Shown: in pieces, positions 1 through 9,784 of the stretch | Layout: every line of letters begins with the position of its first letter | How positions within the stretch are numbered: position 1 is the first letter of the stretch | Assembly (NCBI GenBank): GCA_900491605.1 | Contig: UESW01005077.1 | Location: forward strand, 186,080 to 250,079 | Reading direction: 5' to 3' | Length of the DNA: 64,000 bases | Source: Calamus simplicifolius | Lineage: Eukaryota; Streptophyta; Magnoliopsida; Arecales; Arecaceae | Position numbers and translations under genes: made by a program | Notes under the pieces: generated by a model | The model's input: the letters and a program-made list of their open reading frames with translations, nothing else | Told to the model about the DNA's origin: nothing | The model's database searches: none

Positions 1-782
1 AGAGATAGAGAAAGAGAAAATATGGCACGGCAAACACAAGATAATTTTATAGTGGTTCGGTGCAATCAACACCTACGTCCACTCCCAAGATTCACTTGGG
101 TCCATACTATAATCTCTCTAGATTACAGCCGAGTTATTTTCCAAGCTCACAACTCAAACTTGTTGTTTTCCCGGGTGAACAACGAACCCAGCTGGTTTTA
201 GCTCGGGCTTACCAGCACAAACCCTACACGTTGTTTTTCACGGGCTCACAACTAACCCAGCACAAGCACTCCGGCTTGTAACGAGGTATACCAACCTCCA
301 CCGATTCAATCCACTGATTGAATCAGCAAACAATGAGAATAAAAGTGTTTGAACAATGAAGTGCTCCCCTTGAGAAAATATACAAATGAAGTATAAAAAT
401 AAAGAGTTAGAAAAGCCTGATTGTATTGCAGATGGTAGTGGCTTTGGCTTTCTTCCTTCTTCTCTTTAACTCCTCTTGAAACGTTGAATTACGCCTCAGC
501 AAGATTCTTGACCGTTGAAGTCTTTTGGAGTTGAGATGAAGCTTTTTCCTCTTTTGAAAATCCTCCGATTTGACCTTTGAAATGCTTGTGGATTTTCTTT
601 TGACTCTTGTGGATTGATGAGAAGGAGCAGACGAAACTTCCACTTGGATTTCACTCCTTTTGAATCACTCTCCTTTGAGCTAGATGATTTTTCCAATATG
701 CTCTGTTTTTCCCTCTTTTCAAAGATATTCTTTTCTTTCTTTTTGATTTTTTCTTGCTTGTTTTGATTTGAAAAGAGCTCCA

Positions 783-791
783 CTATTTATA
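783..791 (-). promoter_or_regulatory. TATA box of the minus-strand LTR
   Basis: TATAAATAG on the minus strand, in the expected place between a repeat-rich U3 and the R-U5 part that resembles the Copia LTR at 18679-20533. The same TATAAATAG is found in both LTRs of that element (19706-19714 and 29047-29055). Confidence 0.5.
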
Positions 792-898
792 GAATCTGTA
801 AAAATATATCCGTTAGAAACAAGGAAAAATAGTCGTTATTTGAAAATCTTACCGTTGGGGCTGATGTGTCATCGTTAAAAATTGCGCCCAGATTTCGC

Positions 899-1220
899 GG
901 AGTCGACTCGAGCTTTGTGGGAGTCGGCTCGAAGTCGATTACTAAAAATAGAAACATTTTAAGCATTGAAGGGTCGACTCGCGAAAACTAAAGTGTCGGC
1001 TCGCGAAAGTTGGGAGTCGACTCGAGGAAAATGGGGAGTCGACTCGAGAAGTGCTCAAAAAACATGGTTTCTGTTATTTGAGCGGAGTCGGCTCGCACAG
1101 ACAGGAGTCGACTCGCACAAAGTCAGGGGTCGACTCTTGAAAACCAAGGGTCGACTCGAGAAAATCGGAAAACTCTGTGGCTTACAGGAGTCGACTCGGA
1201 AACCATTGAGTCAGCTCGGG
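899..1220. repeat. Cluster of about 12 GAGTCGACTC palindromes
   Basis: A 10-base near-perfect palindrome, GAGTCGACTC or GAGTCGGCTC, recurs about a dozen times at irregular spacing (for example near 899, 920, 972, 1015, 1036, 1084, 1104, 1149, 1189 and 1208). It lies in U3 upstream of the LTR TATA box. Repeated U3 motifs in LTR retrotransposons often act as enhancer elements; that role is inferred here. Confidence 0.6.
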
Positions 1221-1559
1221 AGCGATACAAAAATTAGAAAAATGTTCTGATATACTTTAAAACTTGTCCCTAACAAATTTAAAATATAAATTTGACTTGA
1301 ATACATTAAATATGATATTAAGCATGGATTCAAGACATGTTTCAAGAATTCACAGATTGAATTATAATGTGTAAAAATTCCTTTTTGAAATCTTTTAAGC
1401 ATAGAGCTTGAAACTCATTTTTCTAAAGGATTCAAAACTCATTAAATATAACCATTGATATTCCATTCCTTTCAATTTGAATAAGCTCAAGGTTTTGATA
1501 AATAAACACATTTTATTCTTTAAGGTACTCATGGCTTTTGGAAATCATCAAATCAATAA

Positions 1560-2713
1560 AGTTGGGACAATTATGTTTCAATAATTTCTCAACAGATGTG
1601 CATGTCATATATTAAATCTTTCTGCTCAATCTTGCATGAACATAATTCAAGAGGTTATTTTAAAAATTAGAAATGTAGTTTCTTTTATTCATGCTTCAAG
1701 GTCAAGACTTCAAGAATTTAAACAATTATGTGTAGATCATGGTAACGTTTTAAAAATTTAAACTTGATGTAATAACTCATTGGAATAGTACCTATGCCAT
1801 GATACATGATGCATATCCATATAAGAACTTATTAAGTGCTTATATAATGAGCATGGATTAGGATTTACATTGACTGAAGCTGATTGGCATCAAGGTAAAA
1901 TTTTAGAAGATTTTTTGGTTACTTTTTATGATGCTACAAATATTTTTTAGGTATTTATTATCCAACTTTTTGTTCATTTTTATAAAAAGCATATGTAATT
2001 AGTGAAAAATTTAAGGAATATAGATATCATGAAATTTAATGCCTATTATACGTAATATGGAAACTAAATGGAATGAATATTGATAGAATATGTCCATTGC
2101 ATACTTAGCTGCTATTTTTGATCCTAGAGTTAAATTAAATGGTGTAATTTTTTTAATTGATCGATATTGTGAAAACATGAATCAAAATCGCTAAAGATGA
2201 GGTAACATGACTTCTTAATGATATTTATGATTTATATAATGATAAAATTTATGGATCTAGAATACCTGCTCAAAGCTCTGCTTCTTCTTCTAGATCTCAT
2301 TCGTGATCTATTTTTTTATTCATTGGAAGACACGCACATTCTTCATCTTCTTTATCTTTAAGTAATGAATTGGAATTTTATTTACGAAATGATCTTCATT
2401 CTGCATATGATGAAGATCAAATAGAAAGTCTAGATGTATTAGCTTGGTGGAAGAGTGTTAGAAATTAATATCCTGTTATGTCTGCTATTGCACGAGATTT
2501 TTAGCTGTGCCGATGTCCACAGTAGCATCAGAATCCGCTTTCAGTGCAGGTCAACGTATTTTGGACGAAAAGAGAAGTAGGATGACTGGCGAGACAGTTG
2601 AGATGCTTATCTGCTTCAAAGATTGGTTGGATGCTGAGGCGAGGCTTCAAGATAAAGGTGGACATGACTTAACCAGCGAAGATGATGATGACACAAATAC
2701 TACTGATGACTGA
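1560..2713 (+). pseudogene. hAT transposase pseudogene
   Basis: Cut-and-paste transposase of the hAT superfamily, broken by several stops and frameshifts. Conserved blocks can still be read in order. RCACHILNL occurs from 1594 (the C-x2-H block of the RNase H-like fold), followed by a stretch ending FIHASRSRLQEF. HWNSTYAMIHDAY occurs at 1778-1816 (the RWNSTY block), then AYLAAIFDPRVKL near 2100, then LDVLAWWKS near 2433. The C-terminal dimerisation domain is the best-preserved part and is open from 2507 to 2713 (AVPMSTVASESAFSAGQRIL), ending in an acidic tail. The N-terminal BED finger and first catalytic Asp are not visible, so the 5' third is lost. The gene cannot make transposase. Confidence 0.8.
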
Positions 2714-3004
2714 TGAGTGAGTCATTTCTACTTTTATAATTATATATTTTTATTTTTTAAATTATTAAAACTTAAAGTGAGTCATCTTTATTTTTTTTCT
2801 TTCTATTTTTTTCTCCTTACTTATTGTATTGTGTTCTGGAGGTCAGGCCTAGCCTCCCTCCCTTCTGTACCATTTTGATTTTAAATTAATAAACTGGTAG
2901 AGGTCTATGCCAAACCCTCCTACCATTAAGGTGGCTTCATATTAATAAAATTTCTTTATTCTTAATAATTTTTTAATTTATCAAAAATAATATTTTTTTA
3001 TAAA

Positions 3005-3237
3005 TTTTTTTATTTGAGCCGTGCACGACCCATGCCTAGGCCTAGGTTGGCCTCGGCTGCCGTGCCGGCACGGCAGGTTGGCCCAGGCCCGTCATGGGCC
3101 ATGCCGTGCTAGGCCAACAGAAAAAAATTTTTGCGCCCGGCATGGTCCGGTACTGCTATAGTACCGGGCCGTGCCTAGCATGGCCCATGTATGGGCCATG
3201 CCGTGCCATAGGCGGCATGGCCCAGTGCCTACCTCTA
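3005..3237. repeat. GC-rich right subterminal region and terminus of the hAT element
   Basis: An abrupt GC-rich block inside AT-rich DNA, built from repeated GGCCCATGCC, GCCGTGCC and GGCACGGC words in both orientations. Such short repeated motifs near the ends are transposase-binding sites in Ac-like elements. The block ends at 3237 with the terminal sequence TGCCTACCTCTA. Confidence 0.65.
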
Positions 3238-3377
3238 CTCATAATGACGTCAAGCCTGGTAACATTGTGATAACTCAGATAAAAGGATAACAATCTCTTG
3301 CCATTTTAATGGATTTTGGAAGTGCTTGTCCTTCAAGCAAAAAAATTTGTTCACGTGTTAAGGCATTACAATTGCAG
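3238..3377 (+). pseudogene. Exon fragment of an STK16-like Ser/Thr kinase
   Basis: Frame 3 from 3240 reads HNDVKPGN, then LAILMDFGSA, then CSRVKALQLQ, with one in-frame TAA near 3288. The HND..KPGN block is the catalytic loop (Asp base) and DFG is the metal-binding motif of a protein kinase. The wording around them fits the plant STK16/ATPK3-type kinase, in which ALQLQ is followed by EWAAEHCS. The fragment ends at 3377, directly before GTAGGAAC, a good splice donor. It is thus one exon of a host kinase gene, with the hAT right end abutting it in the middle of the catalytic loop. No other kinase exon was found. It could be a host pseudogene or a gene piece captured by a transposon. Family assignment is from memory of the motif order. 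Confidence 0.65.
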
Positions 3378-3564
3378 GTAGGAACCCATTATTTCTTACT
3401 GTATGGTTATGTTTCTCTGTGCCAACAAAGAATTTTTATTCCCTATTATTTCTTGTATGTTAGTTTATATGATTGGTACACTATTTTTATTTTTTGTTAA
3501 ATGCTCAAGTAGAAAAAAATACATTTTCCTTGAAAACTATTTTTTTATTTTAGTATGCAATTTT
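3378..3564 (+). other. AT-rich intron-like flank after the kinase exon
   Basis: Starts with the splice donor GTAGGAAC after the kinase exon and is T-rich, like a plant intron. It is interrupted at 3569/3570 by the Gypsy element E1 and resumes at 17573. No ORF here looks real. Confidence 0.4.
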
Positions 3565-3569
3565 AGTAT
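3565..3569. repeat. Target site duplication AGTAT, left copy
   Basis: AGTAT directly before the LTR end TGTTGCCG at 3570, identical to AGTAT at 17568-17572 directly after the other LTR. A five-base duplication is the normal footprint of Gypsy integrase. Confidence 0.9.
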
Positions 3570-4456
3570 TGTTGCCGTGAAAATCCGTTCTCCGACTCGG
3601 GTGTGCTCTGGCTCCGGATCCAAACGCCGATCTCAATGCCCGAGATGGAACCTGCAAGATAGTCTGCATGCACAGAGGATTTTCTTAGGGTTGTCCTCCG
3701 TGGAGGATCCTCCGATGCCCAAGTCAGTAGAGATTCATAGCAAACAGATGTGAGAAGAAGACTATCACAGAAGAGTTCCCTCAAATGGATTTTTCTTCTA
3801 GGAGCTTCAAGCTCTGTGGGAGCTTCAATGGAGTTTTTCAGTATGAGAGTCAGTGATTGAGTGCGTACCTAAGAGATTTGAGGGCCATGGTATTTATAGG
3901 CGATCACCTGGTTCCTTGGGCGTGTTGCGAGGGATCTAAAAGCTGTTGAGATTCGAAACGGATTCGAATCAAGTTCGTTACAAGGCCAGTAGGATCCGTA
4001 TCTTGTCAATTAGAGGATTGACGGCCGGAAGAGTTGGTTGATGCTTTGAGATTCAGCGATCTTGTAGGTTCTATGCTACCCCTATGGCCCTTAGGCCACT
4101 TTTGGGCATGATTCTCCATTTGGAATCTTATTCAGTTATCGTGAATTCGAACTCTCCCGCGCCGGATTTCGCAGAGGTATTTGAGTGCCTTGGTTTGACC
4201 GAGGCAGGGAACAATTTGGTTTCTAGCTCGGGCTGCGGAGGCATAAAGATAGCTCGGGCTACCGAGGATGAGGATAGCTCGGGCTGCCGAGGTATGAAGA
4301 TAGCTCGGGTCGTTGAGGCGACCTGACGCCGCCGAGGACGATTGGGCTTTGCTGTTTGGTGGATGTGACAGTTGGCCGACAAGACGTTGGGATTGGACTT
4401 GACCCAATTGTCGACGTGTGCGGGTATTAATACAATGATAATTTTACCCCTCATTA
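3570..4456 (-). repeat. E1 3' LTR
   Basis: 887 bp, aligned along its full length with 16681-17567. On the plus strand it starts TGTTGCCG and ends CCTCATTA; the LTR start is mutated from TGATGAGG to TAATGAGG. A TATA box in element orientation (CCTATAAATACC) lies at about 3888-3900. A small run of AGCTCGGGCTGCCGAGG units lies at 4220-4320. Confidence 0.9.
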
Positions 4457-4475
4457 CATGCCCCCCACTCCCTAG
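4457..4475 (-). other. E1 polypurine tract
   Basis: Minus-strand CTAGGGAGTGGGGGGCATG directly upstream of the 3' LTR. It is the priming site for plus-strand DNA synthesis. E3 has a closely similar tract, AGGGAGTGGGGGATA, before its 3' LTR at 62946. Confidence 0.85.
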
Positions 4476-4727
4476 TCCGAAGTGTAAATTCAGATGTAGG
4501 GGGAGTAGAGTTCCAGAATAATCTCATTCGGGGTATTCAAAAAGGCAGGCAATGATAATCTTGTAAATGACGGGCCGTCGTTTCGTCATCATTTTCGCCG
4601 CAACACGAGGAGCGAACGCCTCATTTCCAGCAGGCCGTGATTGCGGGGGGCCCGCGTGGCAAGGTTTTTGCATTTTTTGGCGCTCATATCAGAAGTTTTA
4701 GTGCCTTGGGCTTTCTTTCTGGATCGC

Positions 4728-4737
4728 TATTTAAAGA
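4728..4737 (+). promoter_or_regulatory. TATA box of the E1 antisense gene
   Basis: CTATTTAAAG followed by a pyrimidine-rich leader and the first ATG at 4850. It lies about 250 bp inside the element from the 3' LTR and points away from the LTR, opposite to gag-pol. E2 has a TATA box (GGTATAAAAG, minus strand) in the matching place at 56715-56724. Confidence 0.55.
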
Positions 4738-4849
4738 GGGCTAGGGCGGCATTCTTCCTGTAATGCCTTCTCGCCCCTGCTATAGAGATTTTTCATTTCT
4801 CCCTAAATCCTTGCTTACTTGTTCATGTTCCGCCCCTTATTCTGCCAAT

Positions 4850-5493
4850 ATGAAGGGTTCGGGTGATGTTGCCTCAAAGATAACCTTGACGACCTAGATA
4901 GAATCCGTCGCCATTATAGGGTTTCTCGGGATGTGTCCCTATGGGTGCCGAAGGCCGAGCACAGGTTATCGTCCGAGCTAAGCCGTGGAGTTTTCTTCTA
5001 TGAGGAGAGCCTAAGAGCAGGTCTCCGGTTCCCTCTTCACCCGCTGGTACAGGAGGTGATGAGGTTTTACAATATTTGCCCGACAATGGTGGCCCTAAAT
5101 AGCTGGCGCAATCTCATCGGGTTCATTTCAATGTGTAGCCGTGTTGGGGTGACTATGACCCTTTTTATATTCCGAGTTTGTTATAACTTAGTTTCCGGGA
5201 GAAGCTCTGAGTGGCCCTATATTGGTCCCCGGAAGTCATTCAAGATGATTTCAGATAATTCATCTTCGATAAAGGAGTGGAAGTCCATATTTTTCATTAC
5301 CGAGGGGAACATCGGCTCAGATTTTCTGGGGGGATGGGCGAGCTACGTGAAAGACCCGGAGGCACGCTCGGAGTTGTCCGAGCAGGAGAAGAGGGATTTA
5401 GTAATCCTCCGCGGTGGTCGGTGCTATCGGCCAGCGCCCTGTTATCTGAGGATGCCCTTTTCGCCATCGGGCATAGCTCCATTGACCCCCAAG
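4850..5493 (+). pseudogene. E1 antisense gene, exon 1 (Transposase_28-like domain)
   Basis: First exon of a spliced gene on the strand opposite to gag-pol. ATG at 4850 opens MKGSGDVASK. A one-base deletion near 4880 shifts to the frame that reads DNLDDLDRIRRHYRVSRDVS and on through VFFYEESLRAGLRFPLHP to about 5400. A second shift near 5401 leads to SASALLSEDALFAIGHSS, up to the donor CAAG|GTGAGT at 5494. The block with GLRFPLHP followed by a Trp-containing helix (NSWRNLIGF) resembles Pfam PF04195 Transposase_28, 'putative gypsy type transposon'. Despite that name no transposase activity is established, and the function is unknown. The same block is found in E2 at about 56310-55720 on the minus strand. 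Confidence 0.7.
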
Positions 5494-5569
5494 GTGAGTC
5501 TTCGCTCTGATGGTCAGTATGTTTAGGCAACTCCATTGATGTTTAACCGAAAATCTGTTATGTTTTCAG
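5494..5569 (+). other. Intron 1 of the E1 antisense gene (76 bp)
   Basis: GTGAGTCTTC...TTATGTTTTCAG, a canonical plant intron. With the exon 1 frame that enters it, the junction is phase 1: the G before the donor joins CC after the acceptor. The next exon then continues in the frame of the 5596 ORF, with a single TAA at 5593. The matching intron in E2 (55717-55565, minus) is also phase 1. Confidence 0.65.
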
Positions 5570-6556
5570 CCGAGAGGTCCGCATTTGTGGGCTAAATGAG
5601 GAAGGATCTGGGTCAGCACCATAGGGGCTCAAGCTCTAGAGACATGCACAGGTCCGAAAAGAGGTCCCGTCCTTCCAGGTCTCGCCCGAAGGAACCGAAG
5701 AAGGATAGCGTCGGTCGCCACTCTTCCATCCCAAAGGGGGAGGAAGTGGGAGCGCTGGCCGTGGTTGATGAGCCCTCCCTGTCGGAGGGGGGCAAGGCAG
5801 CAGAGAGAATCGTTGGGGGGAGTTCAGAGGGAGCTACTGAAGTTTTCCCTCTCCAAATAGTGGTCATATCAGATGATGCTGAGGAGACATTACCGGTTCG
5901 CCCGGCAATCCTCTTGTCCGACGTTAATCAGCCTCACTTGCCAAAGGCCGACAACCTCAGAGTGCTGCGTGCTGATGAGGAAGGGGTCTTCGCTTTGGTC
6001 GAGAGGTTAGAAGAGGCAGTCGCGGCTTTCGAAGTTCGCATGGAGCCGCCGGTGGAAAGGTCAGTGGAGGTCATGGTGCCTCCTGCCGAAGGGCTCTCCC
6101 TCGTTGTTTCAGAGGGTGCTAGGGAGGAAACCGAGGTTTGTGTAGAGTTTGTGTAGAGTCCACCAGGGACGAAGCGTTGCCTATAGAGGAAGAGGAAGAA
6201 GAAGAAGAAGGATCACCGAGCGGGGGGTATGCTCGGGCTGAAGCTCCTTCAGTTGGGGCTGAAGCATCCGAGGCCCCGCAGGTTAGAACTCTAGTGGAGG
6301 AGGCCAAGCAGATGGCGGCCCCTCATGTCGAAGCTCCTCAGGCCAGTTCTTCGGCCGTGGGTTCCATTATTCCTGGTTCGGAGGTGGAGGACATGTTTGC
6401 CGCCTTAATGCGGTCTATGCTGCACATGGGAGAGGGTTCCTCAGCAGGTGATCCTGCCGTGGAAGATATTGTTGAGGCAGCTTTTGGGCGGTCTTCCTTC
6501 TCCCTAAGATTAGTAGCCCTGCTCTCATGAAGATCGCTGCAAACTACTTCTCTCGA
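5570..6556 (+). pseudogene. E1 antisense gene, exon 2 (charged linker)
   Basis: A low-complexity, charged, Pro/Glu/Ser-rich segment. It opens with basic residues (MRKDLGQHHRGSSSRDMHRS from 5596), consistent with a nuclear localisation signal, and continues with an acidic middle. A short duplication GTGTAGAGTTTGTGTAGAGT near 6140-6160 adds a stop and a frameshift. The following frame (6138-6530) reads an oligo-Glu run and then VEDMFAALMRSMLHMGEG. E2 carries a similar piece (EDAMRAAILLSRARTSATDE, minus, near 55040). The donor is CTCGA|GTAAGT at 6557. Confidence 0.6.
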
Positions 6557-6642
6557 GTAAGTCGTCGTACCTGGGTAATAATTCTTGATCAGCTGGCTCG
6601 GCCATACTTTCTAATTTGTACTCTTTCTGCGGAATGCTTTAG
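6557..6642 (+). other. Intron 2 of the E1 antisense gene (86 bp)
   Basis: GTAAGTCGTC...GGAATGCTTTAG, with a T-rich stretch before the acceptor. The exon after it opens the coiled-coil region. The frame on the exon 2 side is scrambled by indels, so phase cannot be settled. Confidence 0.55.
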
Positions 6643-7285
6643 TTACGAGGGCGCTGTGTTGGCGCTTGAATCTGGCCATGGGGGCCTGTGCCCAGGCCAG
6701 GAGGGAGGCCGCCAATCTTCGGACGAGAGTGGATTCAACTAGCAGACTTTCTAGGGCCTTGTCATCTATCCATGAGGATCTCGATAAGATGAGCAGGTCC
6801 TACCAAGCCACCGTCGAGAGGGCCTCTCGACTCGAGACTCAAGTCAAAGAGCTCCAGGGCTTTCGTGAGCAATCGGACAAGGCCTGCTTAGAGCTATCTC
6901 AAACAAGTCTAAGCACACCGATGAAGTAAATGCCATGCGGTGGCATTTTAACGAGAGGTGGGGCCAGCTGAAGAATAGCCATGCCGAGGAAAAAGATAAT
7001 TGGATCAAGAGGCTCGATGAGGAGGAACGTAGGTACCGATGACAGCAGGATCAGCTCACCGACCTGAACAGGAAGCTTACCGATAGGGAGGATCGGCTGA
7101 AGTGGTAGCACAATCAAATTGCTAAGCTTACCGCCGATCTTAATCAATCTTGGCAGGAAATTGAGGACAAGCAATCTCAGATTAACGACCTCAAGAAGGG
7201 TCTTCAGCAGAATAAAGCGGCCAAGTTGAAGGCCCTTGAAAAAGTTCACGAGTTGAGCGATAAAATGGCTCAGCGGGAAGAAGAG
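6643..7285 (+). pseudogene. E1 antisense gene, exon 3 (coiled coil)
   Basis: Reads ARREAANLRTRVDSTSRLSR from within the 6666 frame. After a frameshift near 6900 it continues with long heptad-like stretches such as DEVNAMRWHFNERWGQLKNS and LNRKLTDREDRLKW, ending KALEKVHELSDKMAQREEE at the donor GAAGAG|GTATTG. Two or three point stops interrupt it. The pattern is a long parallel coiled coil of more than 200 residues. E2 has an Ala/Glu/Arg-rich coiled coil at the same relative place (54831-54150, minus). Confidence 0.65.
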
Positions 7286-7365
7286 GTATTGTGTCCTCTT
7301 ATTTGCTTATTTTTGATGTCTTTTCTTCTGGCTATGGTCTCAAATGGTTCGGTATTTGCATATAG
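7286..7365 (+). other. Intron 3 of the E1 antisense gene (80 bp)
   Basis: GTATTGTGTC...ATTTGCATATAG, T-rich. The coiled-coil reading resumes directly after the acceptor as KIELEAQNQLKALRVELASS. The frames differ by one base across the junction, which I attribute to an indel. Confidence 0.55.
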
Positions 7366-7879
7366 GCAAAATCGAGCTCGAGGCACAAAACCAACTCAAG
7401 GCTTTGAGAGTTGAGTTGGCCTCGAGTCGTCAAATGAACTCCGAACTTGGGAATCAGCTAGCTGAAGCTAATAGGCAATCTCCTCGGTCGTGGATGAGTA
7501 CAAGAGTTCTGCTCAATTCTCCAAGGAGCACAAAATGGCTTGCGTTGATGCATTTTGGTTCGGCGAGGAGGAGACTAGGTCAAAGATCTCCTAGGCATAT
7601 CCTGAGTTAGATCTATCTTTTCTTGAGGCTGAGTTTTTTGATACTCGCACCCCGGGAGCTGAAGAAGCTGAATATGAAGATATCTCGGATGTCGACCTCG
7701 AGACTATTCTAGGTACTAATGAGGCCTTGGCTCCAGGGGGTGTTCCCAGCCCGGCGTTGAGGAACTCAAAGTTCCTCCATAAGTCGTATTTGAAGTGGGT
7801 GAGCCCAGTCAACTTCCCCCGAACGTCGCCGAGCGGACCCCTAGAAACGATTCGAACCCTGATTCTTAAGGGCTGTTGA
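7366..7879 (+). pseudogene. E1 antisense gene, exon 4 (coiled-coil end and acidic C-terminus)
   Basis: Continues the coiled coil (MNSELGNQLAEANRQ). After a one-base shift near 7480 it reads VDEYKSSAQFSKEHKMACVD, then one TAG, then AYPELDLSFLEAEFFDTRTP and an acidic tail (EYEDISDVDLETILG). The ending falls at about 7867-7879. An F-x-E/K..A..YPxLDLS motif ends many antisense proteins of this family, and E2 has the counterpart AEFEQEVIEASFDAYVKGFK at its C-terminus. AATGAATG runs at 7922-7932 are possible polyadenylation signals. Confidence 0.6.
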
Positions 7880-8629
7880 TGTATCTTTTGCTTTTTCAAC
7901 TTGTAATTTGAATGAAACTTCAATGAATGAATCTTTTGTCTCCTTCTGTTTGTCCTATTGTTTTGGTCATCATTTTTCGAACGATCTTTTTTGTCAAAAG
8001 TTTTCCCTGATGGAAAACAAATCACAAACGATCCATGTTTTAAGGTTGGATTGCTCTCGGGAGTTCCAAATTGAATGTCCTGCTTAGTCAAAGCTGAATT
8101 GATTTGCTTCGCAGAAGTACAAAATGTGTAAGCTAGCTCGGTTTGTCGAGGCATAGGATAGCTCAGCTTGTCGAGGCCGAAGCTTTTGGGAATACCTCGG
8201 TTGGGACCGAGGTTAGATAGTTCGGTTTATCCGAAGAAAGAAGTTGGCTCTCTTTTCACTGAGGCAGATGGAACGACTCGCAGTTTGCCGAAGGACATCT
8301 CATTTTTTCCTTAGGGCATTTATTCCGTTGGCCTTTTCCAACGTAAATCCCTTTAGCGTACGCGTTAAGCACCCAACCGTCATTGGATGGCGTTGTTTTC
8401 AAAGGGGGATTTTCCAGACCTACCCATATCTCGAGGACCTGCAGACGATTTTCTGCATTTAAAGCTCTTGATTCGAGGTCAGAATGAAATCTTCGTCTTC
8501 CGTCATGGCCTGGGAGGCATGTTTGGCGCGCTTCGGAATGTGCCCCCCTTTTTTCCTGGCTAACCACGTGGCCGTGTGGCCATGGCGTTTCGGATTTTGG
8601 GGCCCTCTTCTTAATGGTTGCTCCCGGTT
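7880..8629 (+). other. Spacer between the two E1 antisense units
   Basis: Contains the 3' end of the antisense gene and three degenerate units of TAGCTCGGTTTGTCGAGGC type at 8135-8235. These resemble the units in the LTR and in the array at 9785-11070. No coding sequence is supported. Confidence 0.4.
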
Positions 8630-9395
8630 TGTTTGTCTATAAAATGGGGAGAGCGGATTATGTTAGGCCATCTCCCAAGACCTTCTTTTTCTGTGAGTTA
8701 GAGGGGCTTTCATGGTGCCCGTTTTATTGTGGTTGAGAGCGGAGAGATCGAGTTTCCCTTTTGAAAGCTGGTTCATCCCAGATAGCTGGAGTGATGGAGA
8801 AGCTGCTGAAGAGCAAGTAGTCCTCAAGGGAGGAATCTCGGAGATCATATGGAGAGCACATGAGGGGGCACACAGAGGTCATATGTGGAGCCCATGTATG
8901 CGCTTCCTGTGTGGCCTTTGTCACTTGCCATGGGAACCACAGGAAATGCAAAGCATACGTATCCCCCATAGTTTACATGAATTTTGCCTCCTCCCTCTAT
9001 TTGGATCTCTCAGTTCATCCGCCTGAGAGGTCTTTTCTTGAGCGAGGAAGGAGAAGAGTGGTGTTGGTCTGCTGGTCCCCTATCCATTTTGTTGGGCAGC
9101 GGCTAGCAGCCCAGCATCCCACTTGGGGAGGAGGCATCCTCGGCATCGGCATCCACGGGTGTTTGTCCTGGTTTGGATCCCTTAGTTTGTCCAGGGGATC
9201 CATGGATGGCCGACTTTGCTATCAACCAGCGACTTCAGCGGAGTCATCAGGTTTCTCTGATTTCTTGGGTCAGATGCAGAAACATTTTTATCAACCAAAG
9301 CCGCTCGACCGAGCTTTTATCTTGTTTCTTTATTTCCTGTGCTATAATGCACTTGTAATACCTCTTAGGAGGTTGTAACCTTTGTCAATAAAGAA
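8630..9395 (+). other. E1 second antisense transcription unit (TATA to AATAAA)
   Basis: A compact unit of about 760 bp. TATA box CTATAAAATGGGG is at about 8637-8649 and polyadenylation signal CAATAAAGAAAA at about 9388-9398, preceded by GCACTTGTAATACC. Two overlapping ORFs start at 8712 (104 residues) and 8860 (172 residues). Neither matches a family I recognise, so this may be a non-coding RNA or a decayed gene. E3 has a unit with the same architecture (about 62430 to 61790, minus strand), ending in ACACTTGTAATACT before AATAAATAAAG. In both elements the unit sits between the tandem array and the 3' LTR side. Confidence 0.45.
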
Positions 9396-9784
9396 AATTT
9401 TTACTCTTCCTTCTTCGAATACTTATTTCTTTTTTCGATGCAACTATGTTGAGAGTTATCTTACTTATATTATGCTTTCTGGATTGTAGCATAGTTTACA
9501 AGCCCAGCAGCGCTTTTGCTGCTTCATTTTTGTTGGGCATTTCAATGATGTTCGTCTCTATTTTAGGTCAGAGGAAGGCCTGGGTGGCCCTGTTAATTTA
9601 CGATATAAACATGATTCTTCCCAAGGGATGGAGTAAGTTTTTCTTTGAAGAAAATAACTCGCATAATTTTGCTGGTGAGCAGAGAAAATCCACTTACCTC
9701 CGCCAAAGTATAATAGGATGTCTTAGCTAGGCTAGAGCGTTTGAGAGATCACCCAATTCAGCCGAGGCTTTATATGTTGCTCAG

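Larger units (their letters stand above)
1..1500 (-). mobile_element. Copia LTR fragment (SIRE-like), minus strand
   Basis: The reverse complement of about 50-100 matches the downstream part of the Copia LTR at 20320-20365: a GGAGTGGATGTAGGTG-like stretch followed by GAACCACTATA. The fragment therefore reads right to left. A TATA box (TATAAATAG on the minus strand) lies at 783-791, so 1-755 would be R-U5 and 790-1500 U3. U3 holds a cluster of GTCGACTC palindromes. The fragment runs off the left edge of the window, and its U3 end near 1500 is vague because the following hAT relic has no clear left end. No coding sequence is present; predicted small ORFs here are chance. Confidence 0.6.
1510..3237 (+). 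mobile_element. hAT (Ac-like) transposon relic
   Basis: A decayed hAT element made of a broken transposase (about 1560-2713), an AT-rich 3' untranslated part, and a GC-rich right subterminal region (3005-3237). It ends in TGCCTACCTCTA, the reverse complement of a typical plant hAT terminus TAGAGGTAGGCA. The left terminus was not found, so the element is truncated or too diverged at the left. The 8 bases after the right end, CTCATAAT (3238-3245), are the expected target-duplication half, but no matching copy was seen on the left. Confidence 0.7.

Noticed and set aside
4850..7879. An ordinary host gene or captured host gene on the plus strand
   Set aside because: A counterpart with the same domains and first-intron phase is found at the same relative place in E2, so it belongs to the element family.
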